Assembly (NCBI GenBank): GCA_022559985.1
Contig: JAFJTR010000049.1
Coordinates: forward strand, 1 to 64,000
Source of the DNA: Parastagonospora avenae f. sp. tritici 18332-5
Taxonomy: Eukaryota > Ascomycota > Dothideomycetes > Pleosporales > Phaeosphaeriaceae
Reading direction: 5' to 3'
DNA length: 64,000 nucleotides
Shown: in pieces, positions 11,051-23,000 of the stretch
How positions within the stretch are numbered: position 1 is the first letter of the stretch
How the letters are laid out: each line of letters begins with the position of its first letter
Translations under genes and position numbers: made by a program
Notes under the pieces: generated by a model
Told to the model about the DNA's origin: nothing
What the model saw: only the letters and a program-made list of their open reading frames with translations
Database searches by the model: none

Positions 11051-12063
11051 TCAAGCATTCCTCTTTGCAGCCATCAATTCCCTGTACGTATCGATGATCG
11101 TCTTCCTCTCTTCTCCCAGCTCTTCTCTCTTCCTCAAACTGCCCGCCGCATTCGGCACATTGCCCACCTTCGCCCCCGCCCCATTCTTCACCTTGAATAT
11201 CTCCCTAGGCGTTTTCGTAAACTCCGGTGGCGCAGAGACCACATCATGTAGACCCTTCCTACTCTCTCTCGTCTTCTTGAGCGCCTCCCACTCATCTTCA
11301 CTATTATTGTCGACCTCGCCGGCCAGAAGTTTACGTTTGCTCTTCTTCGCCTTTTTCTTCTTACCATTGACCGTAGTAGGCAAGTCCGATGTTTTATCCT
11401 CCCACATGGCCTTTTCCTCGTCTTCCTCTTCCTCGGCCAGCTCACGCTCTTCCTGCTCCTTCTCTCGTATGCGCGCTTCTTCTTCCCGCCAGCCTTTTTG
11501 TAGACGCTTCAGCCTGCGTTCATGCTTCGTAACTCTATGGTCGCTAACGCCTGCAACCTTTTTACTGGATTTCGTTACGCCGGAGAGGGGGAGAGCTTGG
11601 TCGACACGAGCTTTGAATTCGGACATGGACTCTCCTGGCTGTATTCGGAGATCGACTTTGTCGGCCTTCTGCTGTACTTCGCCCTTGCCCCGATCCTCTT
11701 GTCCTGTGTCCTCTCCCGCCTTTTGTTGGTGTTGCTCTTGTTTGCGCTGCTTCTTCGTTTTCACAAGGCCGTCATCCAGGCCTGATCGTTTAGGCTTAGT
11801 GCCTTGGGAGAAGGCCATCAGGCGCGCAAAGCCCTTTGGTGTGTCGTCTGCTCCATAGCCCTCGACATGTCCGGTCTTGCGTTTCTTTGCTTTCGGTGCG
11901 GAGCTGAAAGTGCGTGCTTTGCCTACTGGGAGAGATGTTGCATGGAGATCTGGGGGTAGATTGAATCTGCGCCAATACCGTAAGTGGTGCCAGTCAAGTA
12001 TGAGCGCGTTACGTACTGGTTGGCATCATCATCGTCGGGCCTGCGCTTGTGTTTATGCGGCAT
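11051..12063 (-). CDS. basic coiled-coil nucleolar-type protein (CCDC137-like)
   Basis: Two exons (12063-12017 and 11966-11051) encode 320 aa. The short first exon gives MPHKHKRRPDDDDAN, and a 50-nt intron (GTACGT donor) follows. The protein is very highly charged: a KAKKRK stretch near residue 40, a long Lys/Arg/Glu helix (about 160-215) and KKKKAKKSKRK near 230. The C-terminus has a compact helix (ERKTIIDTYRELMAAKRN). The length, the KPKRSGLDDG motif and overall charge resemble fungal proteins related to human CCDC137, which are thought to be nucleolar or chromosomal. No enzymatic motif is seen. Function is unknown, and the family link is a composition- and pattern-based judgement. Confidence 0.75.
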
Positions 12064-12443
12064 GGTGGCTCTGTGTCCTGGTGTTGAAGAGACTGTCGCA
12101 AGTTGAGGTTGAAGTCCAGGTCACAAAAATGTTGCAGGGATCTTTGCGCATGTGGGGCTAAGCTTCCCGCTAGCGTCCAACTCCACGTGCACATGCCTAG
12201 AAGCATGGCGCCGTCGTCCCAATCTTCAGACCAGAGTGCAGACCAGCAGGGTGGTGCTCTTCGTGAATAGATCTGTTGATTCTATCGATACTTTTATGAA
12301 TGAGAAGCGAAGTATCTATCTTTCCACGGTCCATGCCTTTCCTGGTATCACCGCACCCAACGAACGCCACGACGCCTTGCAGTCTATACTTCCAACTTTA
12401 AAAGGATCATTTCACAACGTAACCATCGTACAGGTGCTTTTGT
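12064..12443. other. promoter of the CCDC137-like gene and 3' flank of MGM1
   Basis: Both flanking genes are on the minus strand. No separate gene or structure is seen between them. Confidence 0.5.
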
Positions 12444-15424
12444 CTAGAAAAGACTCCAACCTGCTTTCCGTCCACCACCATCCCGTTCCCGTAAGGCTCT
12501 CTCTTCACGCCGCGACATCATGCGCTTCTCTCTTTGCTCCAGCTGGCGTAGACCCTCCATCTCCTTGAGAACGTGCTCCAACAATTCCTTGCGGCGCACC
12601 ACGTCAAGATGACGCTTGATTTTCGGGTCCTCCTTTGCGAAGCGGTCGATTTCTTCTTGTGTAAGGCCACGGCCGAGGCGTGCATCCAGCTCACGTGGGA
12701 ACTAGAGTAATTATTTAGCTTCTGCGTTCAAAGCAATAGTGCTCCGAGGACAAGGAGATGTCAAGACTCACAATGTAATAGAACTTTGAAAGTAACTCAG
12801 CATCCAGGAAAAGATCGGCCGTCGTGGTGAGCTTATCCGCTACAGCGTCGAGGAATACTTCAGGGCAGTGGTACTTGTTCTTCTTCGTGGCGCACTGCTT
12901 GCTCTTTACAGCAAGGAGACGTAGCTTGAGGACGTCCACTCGATCGCGGAGGAATACCGCTTCGCGTCCTGCGTATCATCGTCAGCATTGAAAACAGGGC
13001 GTATCTGCCATGGTCAATATACCTTTTGCCAGCAAAGCCGCACTGAACCCTCCAGCACCGCCGACACCGTCGCCCTCTAAAACCACCTGGCCACTACGTA
13101 CACGATCAATGAACGAAATGACGTCCTTGACCCTCTTACGTCCACCCATTTGGTCTTCGAGATGCTTGGCCGCAGACTCGCAGACCTTGAGCTCGTCCTT
13201 CAGAACTGTCGTGACATTCTCTCGCCCCTTGGCCCACTCGCTGTCTTCCACCTCAATGCGGTATTTGTAGGGTTTGATGCAGATCTCGAGCTCGTCCGAG
13301 ATGTCGTAAGACAAATCTTTCAGTATTGACGTAGACGCATCAGTTATAGCTTGTCGAGCAAAAGGATGTGCGGCAAACCGCGAATTGGTAATCAGACGAT
13401 CAATATGGGCTTGCAGGGCGTTGGCAACTACGCTCGTAGCCACACGTCCGACACCAAGCTTGGTCAATGCAGCACTCGAGCTATCGAGCTTGATCTTCCA
13501 AATGTTGTCCTCACCTTCCACATTAGCTTTGGCAAGGCTGCTCAATGGATCGGCATCAGGAAACGGGACACTGAGATCATCGAAAGGACGGTTCCAATAC
13601 CGCTGTGCCAAAAGGTTCAACACTTGCTGATCAAGCTCGTGTTTTAGTAGATCGCGCACTTGTTGGCGGCCGAATTGCTCTGAAAAGCCGCGAAAGGAAT
13701 GTTTGAACGAGTCTAGAGATTCTGCGAGATAAGACTCTGCGCTCAGAGGCCGCTCGTTGTACTGAACCTTGTATTCGTAGGTTGCATCGGCAAGTTCGCG
13801 CTGAATGGCCTCGCTTGTGGTCTTGAGACTGCCAGCCATGGTTTGCTCTAAGACATGCATGAGCTTCTTTTTGAGGTTCTTTGTGCCAACAGCTAGTTGG
13901 GAATCTGGTGAGAACTCGGGGTGCGAGGAGAAGTATGCAGCCTCATTCTTGTTGATGGCATTTGTGATGTTACCGTTGCCGCGCGTGAAAAGCTTATTAC
14001 CTCCAGCGTTGGCAGGAACACGACACACAACGCCAACGTAACCTAACCGCAAAGCGTACTTCTTGTCGGTGAGCAGACTGGCACCACGCTCAGCGTCCAC
14101 GAGGTCCATCTTTGTGATGACACCGATCGTCCGCTCGCCCCGCGGATCGACCTTTCTTGATGCTCGAAGCGCGGTACTGTTGGCTAAATCGACGTCTGCC
14201 GCTGAAATGGCTAAGATGACGTTTGGTGCTCGGATGTACTTCTCACACAGGGCCGATATCTTCTCTTTTAACTCTGGTGGCTGATCGCGTCCAACTACTT
14301 GAATATATCCGGGCAGATCGATTAGTTGCAGGTCAGGGACGTTGGGTGAGTATATCCGCAACTGGATAGGGTCGTCTGAAACGCAATCTGATGCGGGTAC
14401 AGCAAGATTCAGGTCCGTGAGCGTTTTCTGGATCTGGTTGAAATCTGTGACTTTGCCTAGTCTGAGGGCTGGAAACTCGCCGTATTCAGCCTGTGCATCT
14501 GGAGTGTTGACCAAAGTAAGCTCGATGGGTCGGCGAGTTACCATGTTGTGTCCCTTGGGCAAGAACTCGTGTCCAACAACAGCCTCCAGTACCGAGCTTT
14601 TCCCCGAGGACTGTGATCCGATGACGACAATAGATGGCAGGGTGAGCGTGTCTGACTGCCCAACCGTCTGCAGCAGTCCCCGGATCTCAATCATCTTCTT
14701 GGTGAGCATCATCATCTGCTCGTCCCGGGCGATCTTTTCTGCCTCCTGTTTGTCCTCCTCATCCTCTTGCGGGTATCCAAAAGCTGCGGCCGTTGATGCA
14801 CCTGCTGCTGCTGTACCAACACCGCTGTGCTTCGGCTCTTCTGGCCCTCCGCCTCCACCATTGCCGCTCGAGCCACCAGACTCATCCTTGGCGAGCAGTC
14901 GTTGAAGCCATTCTGGGTATTGCACTTTGTCCAAGTCTTCCTTCGTCTGGTTCCATCCCTTTCCGAGTTGGTCGAAGACGCCATTCGCCGTGCCAACTAC
15001 ACCGCCCGCCAGTTCGGTGGCGCTGTCTTTGGTTCGATGGAAGAGATCGAGGGCAAATGTTCCGGCCTCTGTTGCAAGTCAGTTTCTAGATCAATGTTGT
15101 GCTTCCGATATACATACGGCCGGCTTGATACTGTATGTAAGAAACTCCAGCAATTACAGCGCCTCCGGTGGCGGCTCCTACTGTTGCAAATTTGCCGACA
15201 AGTTTTGGTATGATTCTCGCAAACGAGATGGATCTCGTTGCAGGCAAATTGTGTAGGGCATAGCTTCCAAGCGGCCAGGGGCGACGTTTGATCAGTCGAA
15301 GGCCAGCTTCGTTTCGTAGAAGACCTCCGGCGGGGAGCGTGTTGGTCGTGTACTGTCGGGGCGTGTGCAGAGGCGTTCGGCGCGCAAACGTGGCCAGGCG
15401 GTTCGCGACGAGCCTGCCGCTCAT
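12444..15424 (-). CDS. MGM1: mitochondrial dynamin-like GTPase Mgm1 (OPA1 homologue)
   Basis: Four exons (15424-15118, 15068-13023, 12968-12772, 12701-12444) encode 935 aa. The N-terminus is an Arg-rich mitochondrial presequence, followed near residues 80-100 by a Gly/Ala-rich membrane segment (VGAATGGAVIAGVSYIQY). The dynamin GTPase domain has G1 at residues 253-260 (GSQSSGKS), G3 at 353 (DLPGY) and G4 at 421 (TKMD). Middle and effector-like helical regions follow, and the C-terminus has an Arg/Glu-rich helix. Known role: inner-membrane fusion and cristae maintenance. The membrane-anchored long form is processed by rhomboid protease Pcp1 to a short form. The ATG at 15424 was preferred over the upstream in-frame one at 15487 because it starts the basic presequence directly. 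Confidence 0.95.
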
Positions 15425-15676
15425 GGTGACTAGGAGAATGGACCGATGCAGTATGCCTCGCGCATAAGAGTCGTTAGGTGTGTCCAAAAAGCGGTAGGAG
15501 CATGCACGTCACACTTCACTTTTAGGGCCAAAACGCACGGACCATTGTGAGTCGCTACCGCGGCATGGGTGGCTCTACGACACATTGTATTCGAGATACA
15601 GCGGAATGAAGTCAGAGAACCAAGTCGACGAAAGCTGTACTAGTTTTATTCCCCCAGGTATATTCCCTGTACGAAA

Positions 15677-16678
15677 TCACTTCAAGCAAAGTATAGCCCG
15701 CTCTCCGAAAGCTTGCAGAACCGACCCGTCCTCCTTGATCATGTCTCTTAGCCAATTTCTCGAGCCCTCCACTTCAGCACTCGCAAACTTAACCAACAAA
15801 AAACCCCGAACATTTGCAGCACTCCATATCAGCCCATCAGCCTTCTCTCTCTGTTGTCTGGCATGGCGCCTTTGCTCCCTTGGCGTCAAGTCTGGCTGTC
15901 CAGAGTCGCCCCAATTTCTGCCGCCTATACGTGGCAATGCCTCGAACTCGTCTAGGAAGAACTGCGACAATGCCGAGAAGATTGGCCCTCGGATTATGAG
16001 CGTCCCAAAGACGGAATGTCCATCCATACGCGACGACAATGCCATGTTTGTGCGGCCGCGTTTGTCTAGTATCAAATTGTCCCTCATGAGCAGTCTCTGC
16101 TTGCCGGTATTATCTGTGGTCCACACTTCGTTCCTGCTCTTGTATTCGTAAATATCCCAGTTTTCTCCACGTGCCGACCGCCCACTAGTCACCCAATCAC
16201 ATGCACATAAGCTTCCCTGCTGATTTTTCAGATGGTATATTTGCGATTGAGAGAATGCTGTACGTGCAAAGGGCTGGACTGGGTCCGGGAGATAGACGAG
16301 CGCTGCATGCTCATCCAAGTGAACCGTCATGTGCTGCTTCGACACCACTGAAGGCTCGAGGGTCTTGAAGATCTTCGTTGACCCTTGGGTCAGGAGCACG
16401 AGTCTAGTCCCGCTGTCCAACCGCACTTGCAAATCGATAGTATCACCTGCAACAATGCCTCCTCCATATGTGAGTAGGAAGACAGTGTGGATGAGGCGAG
16501 GCGATATCATATCAGAGCCGAATGCAGGTGGTGGCAGTGGATCCGGCGCGACCAACTTGAGAGGGTATTGATACGACACATTACGAAGCACAGGGTTGTC
16601 TGAAGGTAATGTTACGAGAATGATAGATCCGTGGCCTGCTTTGGCAGTAGAGGAGCCAAATGGAGAGGTGAATGCCAT
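15677..16678 (-). CDS. ureD: urease accessory protein UreD
   Basis: A single uninterrupted ORF of 333 aa with the UreD/UreH signature: GGGIVAGDTIDLQV, VLLTQGSTKIFKT, LVYLPDPVQPFARTAFSQ, and DWVTSGRSARGENWD. Known role: UreD binds apo-urease and, with UreF and the GTPase UreG, delivers nickel to the urease active site in the cytosol. It lies co-oriented and 250 bp downstream of the MGM1 start. It diverges from the TFIIIC gene across about 360 bp. No urease, UreF or UreG gene is in this window, which is usual in fungi, where these genes are unlinked. Confidence 0.92.
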   Translation of the reverse strand: MAFTSPFGSSTAKAGHGSIILVTLPSDNPVLRNVSYQYPLKLVAPDPLPPPAFGSDMISPRLIHTVFLLTYGGGIVAGDTIDLQVRLDSGTRLVLLTQGSTKIFKTLEPSVVSKQHMTVHLDEHAALVYLPDPVQPFARTAFSQSQIYHLKNQQGSLCACDWVTSGRSARGENWDIYEYKSRNEVWTTDNTGKQRLLMRDNLILDKRGRTNMALSSRMDGHSVFGTLIIRGPIFSALSQFFLDEFEALPRIGGRNWGDSGQPDLTPREQRRHARQQREKADGLIWSAANVRGFLLVKFASAEVEGSRNWLRDMIKEDGSVLQAFGERAILCLK

Positions 16679-17035
16679 GTTGGGATTTTATTGGTCCAGA
16701 TTTCGAGCCATCATGTGGTAGCCAAGGGACACGAAACCGGTAAAGCCAAGGGAATGGAAGAATTCCGTAGATGGGATCGCAGAAGGCAGCGGATTATGTA
16801 TTTAGCGTACACAGGTGAGCGAGAGCGGGCCAATCATGCGCTCGGGCCCCACGCTAAATACCCCCACCCTTTTTTCAAGCTGCGCGAACACCCCCGCCTG
16901 CAGAACCACCTCTATTCTACCGAGTCAACCCATCAACCACGCGTTCGAAACCACAAGGCAACACCTTGGCAATGACCTAAGGGTGTCCAATCCTTTTCTT
17001 TGTGCTGGTAGAGGCAAGGGGACGGGCGGACAATC
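16679..17035. promoter_or_regulatory. divergent promoter region, ureD / TFIIIC subunit
   Basis: A 357-bp gap between two divergently transcribed genes must hold both promoters. It contains pyrimidine-rich runs close to the TFIIIC start but no clear TATA box. Confidence 0.6.
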
Positions 17036-20000
17036 ATGGCGACAGGCTTCGACGCGCTGATCGACTTTTTACTGTCGGAGATCGCCCTGTGTGGCACTCA
17101 AGGTATGTGGGTCCGCAGTTCGAATCCCTCACCCGCCGCATATCTTCATAGCACTTTTGGGAATCATACTTCGCATTGTCGCTGTTCATATATGGCCGCA
17201 ATAGACGAGTACTCCATTGTTGCTGCATCGGGAGCCCCAGTGCGCCCAATTCGCCTTCGCCCAATTGTTCGTTTTCATATCCACCTCGCTGACTTCTGGT
17301 ATAGGAGCTAGCAGCGCAGACTTTCAGCGCTTCATACAAAAATATTATTCTGGCGATAGTACATCGAGCCCACAATATGGGTCCGCGCAAGGGCCTCCTC
17401 AAAGCGTACTTGGTCGCACATTCTCCGAGAACTTGTGGCAATGGGTCACTACGCATTCTGACATCCGCATCATCCACAACAATGAAGCCCGTCACTATTC
17501 TCTTAAGGATTTCATAGCTGCCGAGAAAGCCGATGCTGATGGAACGAGCCTTGAGAGCTACGACATCCTAGCTTGTACCTCACCTACCCCTCAAAAAGTC
17601 TCGCCGGCGCAACCTCTTCTGGCACTGCGTGCAGCCTTGCAACAGCGCTTTTCGGCGAAAGGGCAGGATGCGAGGAGACAAAACAGCTTGTCTCTGCATT
17701 CTATCTACCCTGCACTGCCAGACAGGGAGAGCGAGACGCACAAACAGGCTGCCCCAGTGTCTCCCACCGCAGTGCGAAGTCAGCCTCGTGTTAAGGCGGA
17801 GAGATGCTATTTTGATGCTGCGGTATTCGATGAGCCTACATCGTCTACTTCAGCTCCTCGTCTCTTCGCCAGTCAGAATCGCATCTGGCAGGCACTGACA
17901 GGTCACAGCCTGGACCTAAAAAAAGTGCCGACCATGGAGTTCGCACTCTTGTCTCTCATTGCTGCTCATGGGGCAGATGGTATCACACAGCCTGATCTTG
18001 TGCATTTCAGTGGCCAAGACAAGCGATCTGTGCCGCACAGAACAGACGAATTGGCTCGAAAAGGTTATATCGTCAAGAACCCCGTGCAAGCTGGCAAAGC
18101 TCGCACCAGTCTTTGCGTACACACCAAATTCGTCTCGCAGAACCACTTCACGACCTCTGGGGCTGTAGAAGATGCCTTTCGACCTGGCACTTTTGTTGCT
18201 TCAAGCTTCGTGCCACTGCTTTACAACTCATTCAAAGATGCTGGTGTTGTGCTCACACGTGATCTCCGAAAGCGAATGGTAAAAATTGTGCACTTACTGT
18301 ATGATGACTGCTAATACCTTCAAGGGTGTACCGCTTGCAACTTGGAACAAACGAGCTGTGCATGGTGCCCTCATTCGCCTCGACCAGAGTGGCATGATCA
18401 GGCGTTTTCAGATTCGCAAGCAGAAAAGCAGAGACTTATGGGTTACCTGCATACAGATTCAGCGAGAACCGCGTCCAGAGGATCTCGAGAATCTCGGTTT
18501 CCGACGTCAAGCGCCTATTGCCCATACCCCCGGTGAGCATCTCCAGGACGACGACGATGGTGAGACCTTCATGAGAGATCTCGAGGTCGATATGCTTGAA
18601 GATGACGAGGATAATGACGGCAACAATCAATTGGACGGAGTCACTCGCATACCGCCACAGTGGACGCCTGACCGCCTGCTAAGCAACACCTTCTTCGAGT
18701 TCACTGCTCTTGGCCAGACATCAGGCTGGGATTCAATCACGTTGCGTGATCGGGTGGTTGGACCATACTGGCGACGCCCCATGGAGTCGCATCTGACACG
18801 CTTGACTGACGATTGGGAGCGTATGCAGCCTCCCCACCTGCGGCATCTTGCCATCATCCGTGATACGCGTACTTCAGACGAGAAAAGATTTGTCCATTAC
18901 GTATATCGTACATACCGCCATTTCCAACAAGCAGTTCGCGCCGGCGAAGCAGCATGGGGTGGTGTATGTAAGCCATCTCATAAGTCCGATGGGAAGTCGA
19001 GCCAGAACAAGGGCGTGAACGAGGTCACTGTATTGGATTCCTGGGGTTTTCATGGCGCCAATCAAAAAGACTTCGTACGATTCAACGGCACTGCAACCTT
19101 GTCAGATGTTCGCTCTGCTATTGCCGCGCCCCGCAAATATGGGACACGCTGGGACATTCCCCTGGCTAAAGACATTGGCTATGACAGAGCCAATGTGGCC
19201 ACACCGAAGACCGTGGCCAAGATACGACCTAAGAGCGTCCCCACTGGACCTGACAGTTTGAAAGGTCCTCTAACGGGCAACAGGAACCATGACGCCGAGG
19301 GCGCAGAAGAGGCGGATGATAGTGACGACCCGCCACCTACGCTGTCTGTTCTTCGAAGACCGAAGAACGACAAGACTAAGAGGAAGGGCTCAGGACTGGT
19401 CCTCACCCCAGAAGAGAGAGTATCGCTTGGGTTGAAACCTTCTGGGCGTCTTAGCAAAAGCGCTTCAAATCAGATTCTTGCTCATCGCCGAGAAACTGGC
19501 GACCCTAACTCGCTGCCAGATAAGCTCATTGAAGAGCATGTGATACCACTAAAGGCACCACTAATGACGAGAGAGGAACGTATTGCCGAGAACCTTCCGC
19601 TGAAAGGTAGGCTAGGCCTAGACAAGGAAAATGAGATTCGTGAGAAACGAGGTTTGCCAAAATTGGTTGAGAAGGTCAGGAAGAAGCGTGGGACGAAGGA
19701 ACCTACTGTCCTGACGAAGCAACAACGGATAATGCTCGGGTTCAAGGACCACGGCAGACTACATCAGTGGTTCATTGACGATCTGCGTCGCGAGCAAGAA
19801 AATGACATTCCCCTGGAAGAATCACCCGCGGTGAAGAGATACCGAGAGTTTCTCAAGGGCGGCGGAGCGAAGGCAGGAACTGATCCAGTTCCAGCCAACA
19901 ATCCTGGTCAGACGACGCCATCGAGAGGGCAGACCCAAGATATAACTAAAGAAGCTCAACATGACTCGCCTGAGGGTCTACCGCTTGCCATCGTGGGTCA

Positions 20001-23000
20001 AAAGCCACAGGTTGCAACAACTCCAGGTAAACGCAAAGCAAGCGTACTGAACACATCTTCACCAAAAAGGAAGAGAGCTCGCACCAAGTCAAATGTGTCA
20101 CAAGACAACGCAGGCACCATGGTCACGAGTCAACAGGCCGCTGCCCATCATCTCAACAACCAACAGCTCCCAAGTGAGTCTTTGGCCGAAGGCACTGTGG
20201 CTTCAATTGGAGATTTGCAGCCATCTGATCACAGTACATCAGCCCATCTTGGACCTCCGTCTCTTTCCCAGGTCGTGGAACACCCCACTAAGCCTGTTCC
20301 GGGCCAAAGAAGCACCGATGACAGCCATGTACTCCAGGAACGATCTTTACCAGGGCTGTACCTTTACCCCTCTGCTAAGCGAAAAGTCTCGCGCGGTCGG
20401 CCTCGAAATGCGTTTCTCGCAATACTTCAGACGCCCCGGTTGGCCGAGTTGCCGTTCTTCACGAAAGAGCAAACCGGCGGACACGAGTCTACAAAAGTCG
20501 TCTCAAAGGGGCCATGCAAATCGGCACCAGATTTGCACATCTATTTCAATAGATCAGAGGCAGGTTCCAGCTCTTCGAGCTGCGCACGAGCACCGCTCCA
20601 GTCGGTAAATTCGCCTGAGCTCGAAACGTCAGAATCTGGCGAACTCAATGAGACCAGTACCGCGATCCTCCCCCAGTCTTCGGCACAATCACGCAACGAA
20701 GTTGAAGGCCAAGAGCAGGCGGAAGAACCAGGTCGAGATGGACCATGTGACATCGAATCGCAAGCGCTGGCTCCGTCTCAGCTATTCCAAGCGCCCGAGA
20801 TCGCTCCCGATATGCAACCGGAGCATCGAGCCGCGACACCAGGGCCCGAATTACCATCCCCTGTTGGACCTAAAGTCAATGGAGAAAAGTTGAAGCCCCG
20901 TGCAGTAGCTGGATGGAAATCATCGAATGCTTCCACTCAGGTCACACGACCATCGTACCAGAGCCCTTATGCACAATCAAACAATACAGCTTCTACTCAA
21001 CAGACAGTAGCCGTCGACATGACGCGACTTCCCACGATGAGAATGGAGGCGCCTGATCTCGATTTACAAAGCCCCACAGAATTGCCGCAAGGAGTGGTTG
21101 GGCAGGTACTGGAGGAGGAAGACGCTGAGATCGCTGCATTCAGGAAAGCACAAGCAAAGTCTGCAGCACCAACAGCCGTAGGCAGTGCATTGCAATTCCG
21201 TCGAGAGATCATACTTGAAATCATCGACCGCTGCGATGGCGTCTTTCCACTCCATGGCGAAATCGGGCGACCGTTTCGGGCATTGTGGAATCTGCGACAT
21301 GGACATACCAGCCTCCGAGTGCCCGAAAATTCAACTGTCCATGATACCTTGAAAAACATGATAAGCAACCCGGCATTTGGTCTTAAGCGCATGGCTTTTC
21401 AGGTGAAAGCCCGCAATGCTACCGGCAGGAAATTGAGAGCGATTGTGGCGAGATCCAGCATCGCGCCCAGCGATCCGAGGGTCATGAGATTAGCTTACAA
21501 CATGGCAAACCACAGTACTGAAAAAGCCAATCAGTTCTTTCCCGAAGAGATCCGCGATGTCTTTGAATACGAAACATTGTACATCCCACCGCCGGTTGCT
21601 CCCAAGGATGAGAGCTTCACCTTGACTCAACTCTATCCAGAGATCGAAAGCTCTATCCAAGAGAATAAGATACGACGTCGGAAAGAGATTGCAGCACAGA
21701 AGAAGGCGGAGAAAGCAGCTGCGAAGAAACAAAACAGACAGGTGGAGGAGGTCATGCCCAAGCGACGCGCACGAGCACAAGAGCAGATCGATCCCGCTCA
21801 GAATGGCATTCGCGAGAAGCGCACCCGACTTGCGAGTTTGAACGATAAGAACAAGAGGTATCGCCGTGCACCTGTGCAGGTCGGTATATTGGAAGATATG
21901 GAAGAGGAGGAGAGTCACCCTGAGGTGCGCGAGCCTTCCCCTACTGGAACCGATTCATCTGAAGATGTTCCACTCGTGACCTTGCGCCCCGGACGAGTGA
22001 GTCTCATCCTAGAAGAAAGTACAAGCGGCGATGAGGATGTACCACTTCGCAGTCTGGAAAAGAGCGACGCTGAGATGTCGGGTGGCTTTGCTGCACCCCT
22101 CGCCAATTTGGAGGCGGTCTCATTCACCCATCCGATCATACGACTGCATGCGACGACTGGTACATTCGCGACTGATTTCAGTCTGGTTAAATTCTCCGAT
22201 CACCTTGCACAAACCGACATCAGAGAGGCTATAATTACCGAAGCTAGTGCTGAGGAGACCATATTTTCCACAACTGCTGCGATCCTCGATCCTCTTGTCA
22301 GTTTCCACATCACTACTGGCACGTTCTCTACATTCTTTGGCCTATTTACACCAGACATCAAATCCCAACTGATCCCCGTGGCCAAAACGACAGCAAAGAG
22401 TTCAATCAATGCGAAGAAGCGTGTTCGAATACATGAGCCTCTTTCTGAACGCCCCAGCAAGAGGCTCCGCAAGCTTACTGTCTCTCAGAAGGAGGTGCTA
22501 GACGATGAGTTTGTTTATAGCTCTGCAGAGGATAGCGATGCTACTTCGTCTGAGGATGAAGAGGAAGAGCCTCGGCCTAGACAAAAGCAGAAGCAGAAGA
22601 GGAGGGGGCCGGTTTCCAAACGCCAAGTGGGCAAGGTTCTACCCACGCCAACTTTACTTGAACGTTTGACAGGCCTCACTGGTGATCCAAATGACCCCAT
22701 TTACAAAGATCCTAAGGCGCGTTCAGGACCTGGCTCTGGACGGCCCTGGCCGGAGCGTAAGAGAAAGCAACTCTTCCAGCAAAAGAAAGAGCGGGAGTAC
22801 GTGGAGACATTAGATCACGCCGACAGGTTCAGAAAACTGTCTTTGACACTAGCTCTTGCTTCCTCTCTGTCTGGCGAAGAGGGCGTGGTCGACTGGAGCA
22901 TCGTTGAAAAGGTGTACGCTCGCGACCGTCTCTTCAAGCTACCAAAGGCGAAGAAGCTGTGGGCCTGGATGCAAGCCCACATGAGTGCACAGCTTGCAGA

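Noticed and set aside
11094..11858. 254-codon plus-strand ORF, Ser/Leu/Phe-rich
   Set aside because: It is the antisense of the Lys/Glu-rich CCDC137-like gene, whose two-exon structure and composition are clearly the coding strand.
14342..14905. 187-codon plus-strand ORF
   Set aside because: It lies opposite the GTPase domain of MGM1 and has no independent features.
17036..17160. possible tRNA gene around the B-box-like sequence
   Set aside because: No A box at normal spacing, the bases flanking the T-loop do not pair, and the region is coding exon plus intron of tfc3.
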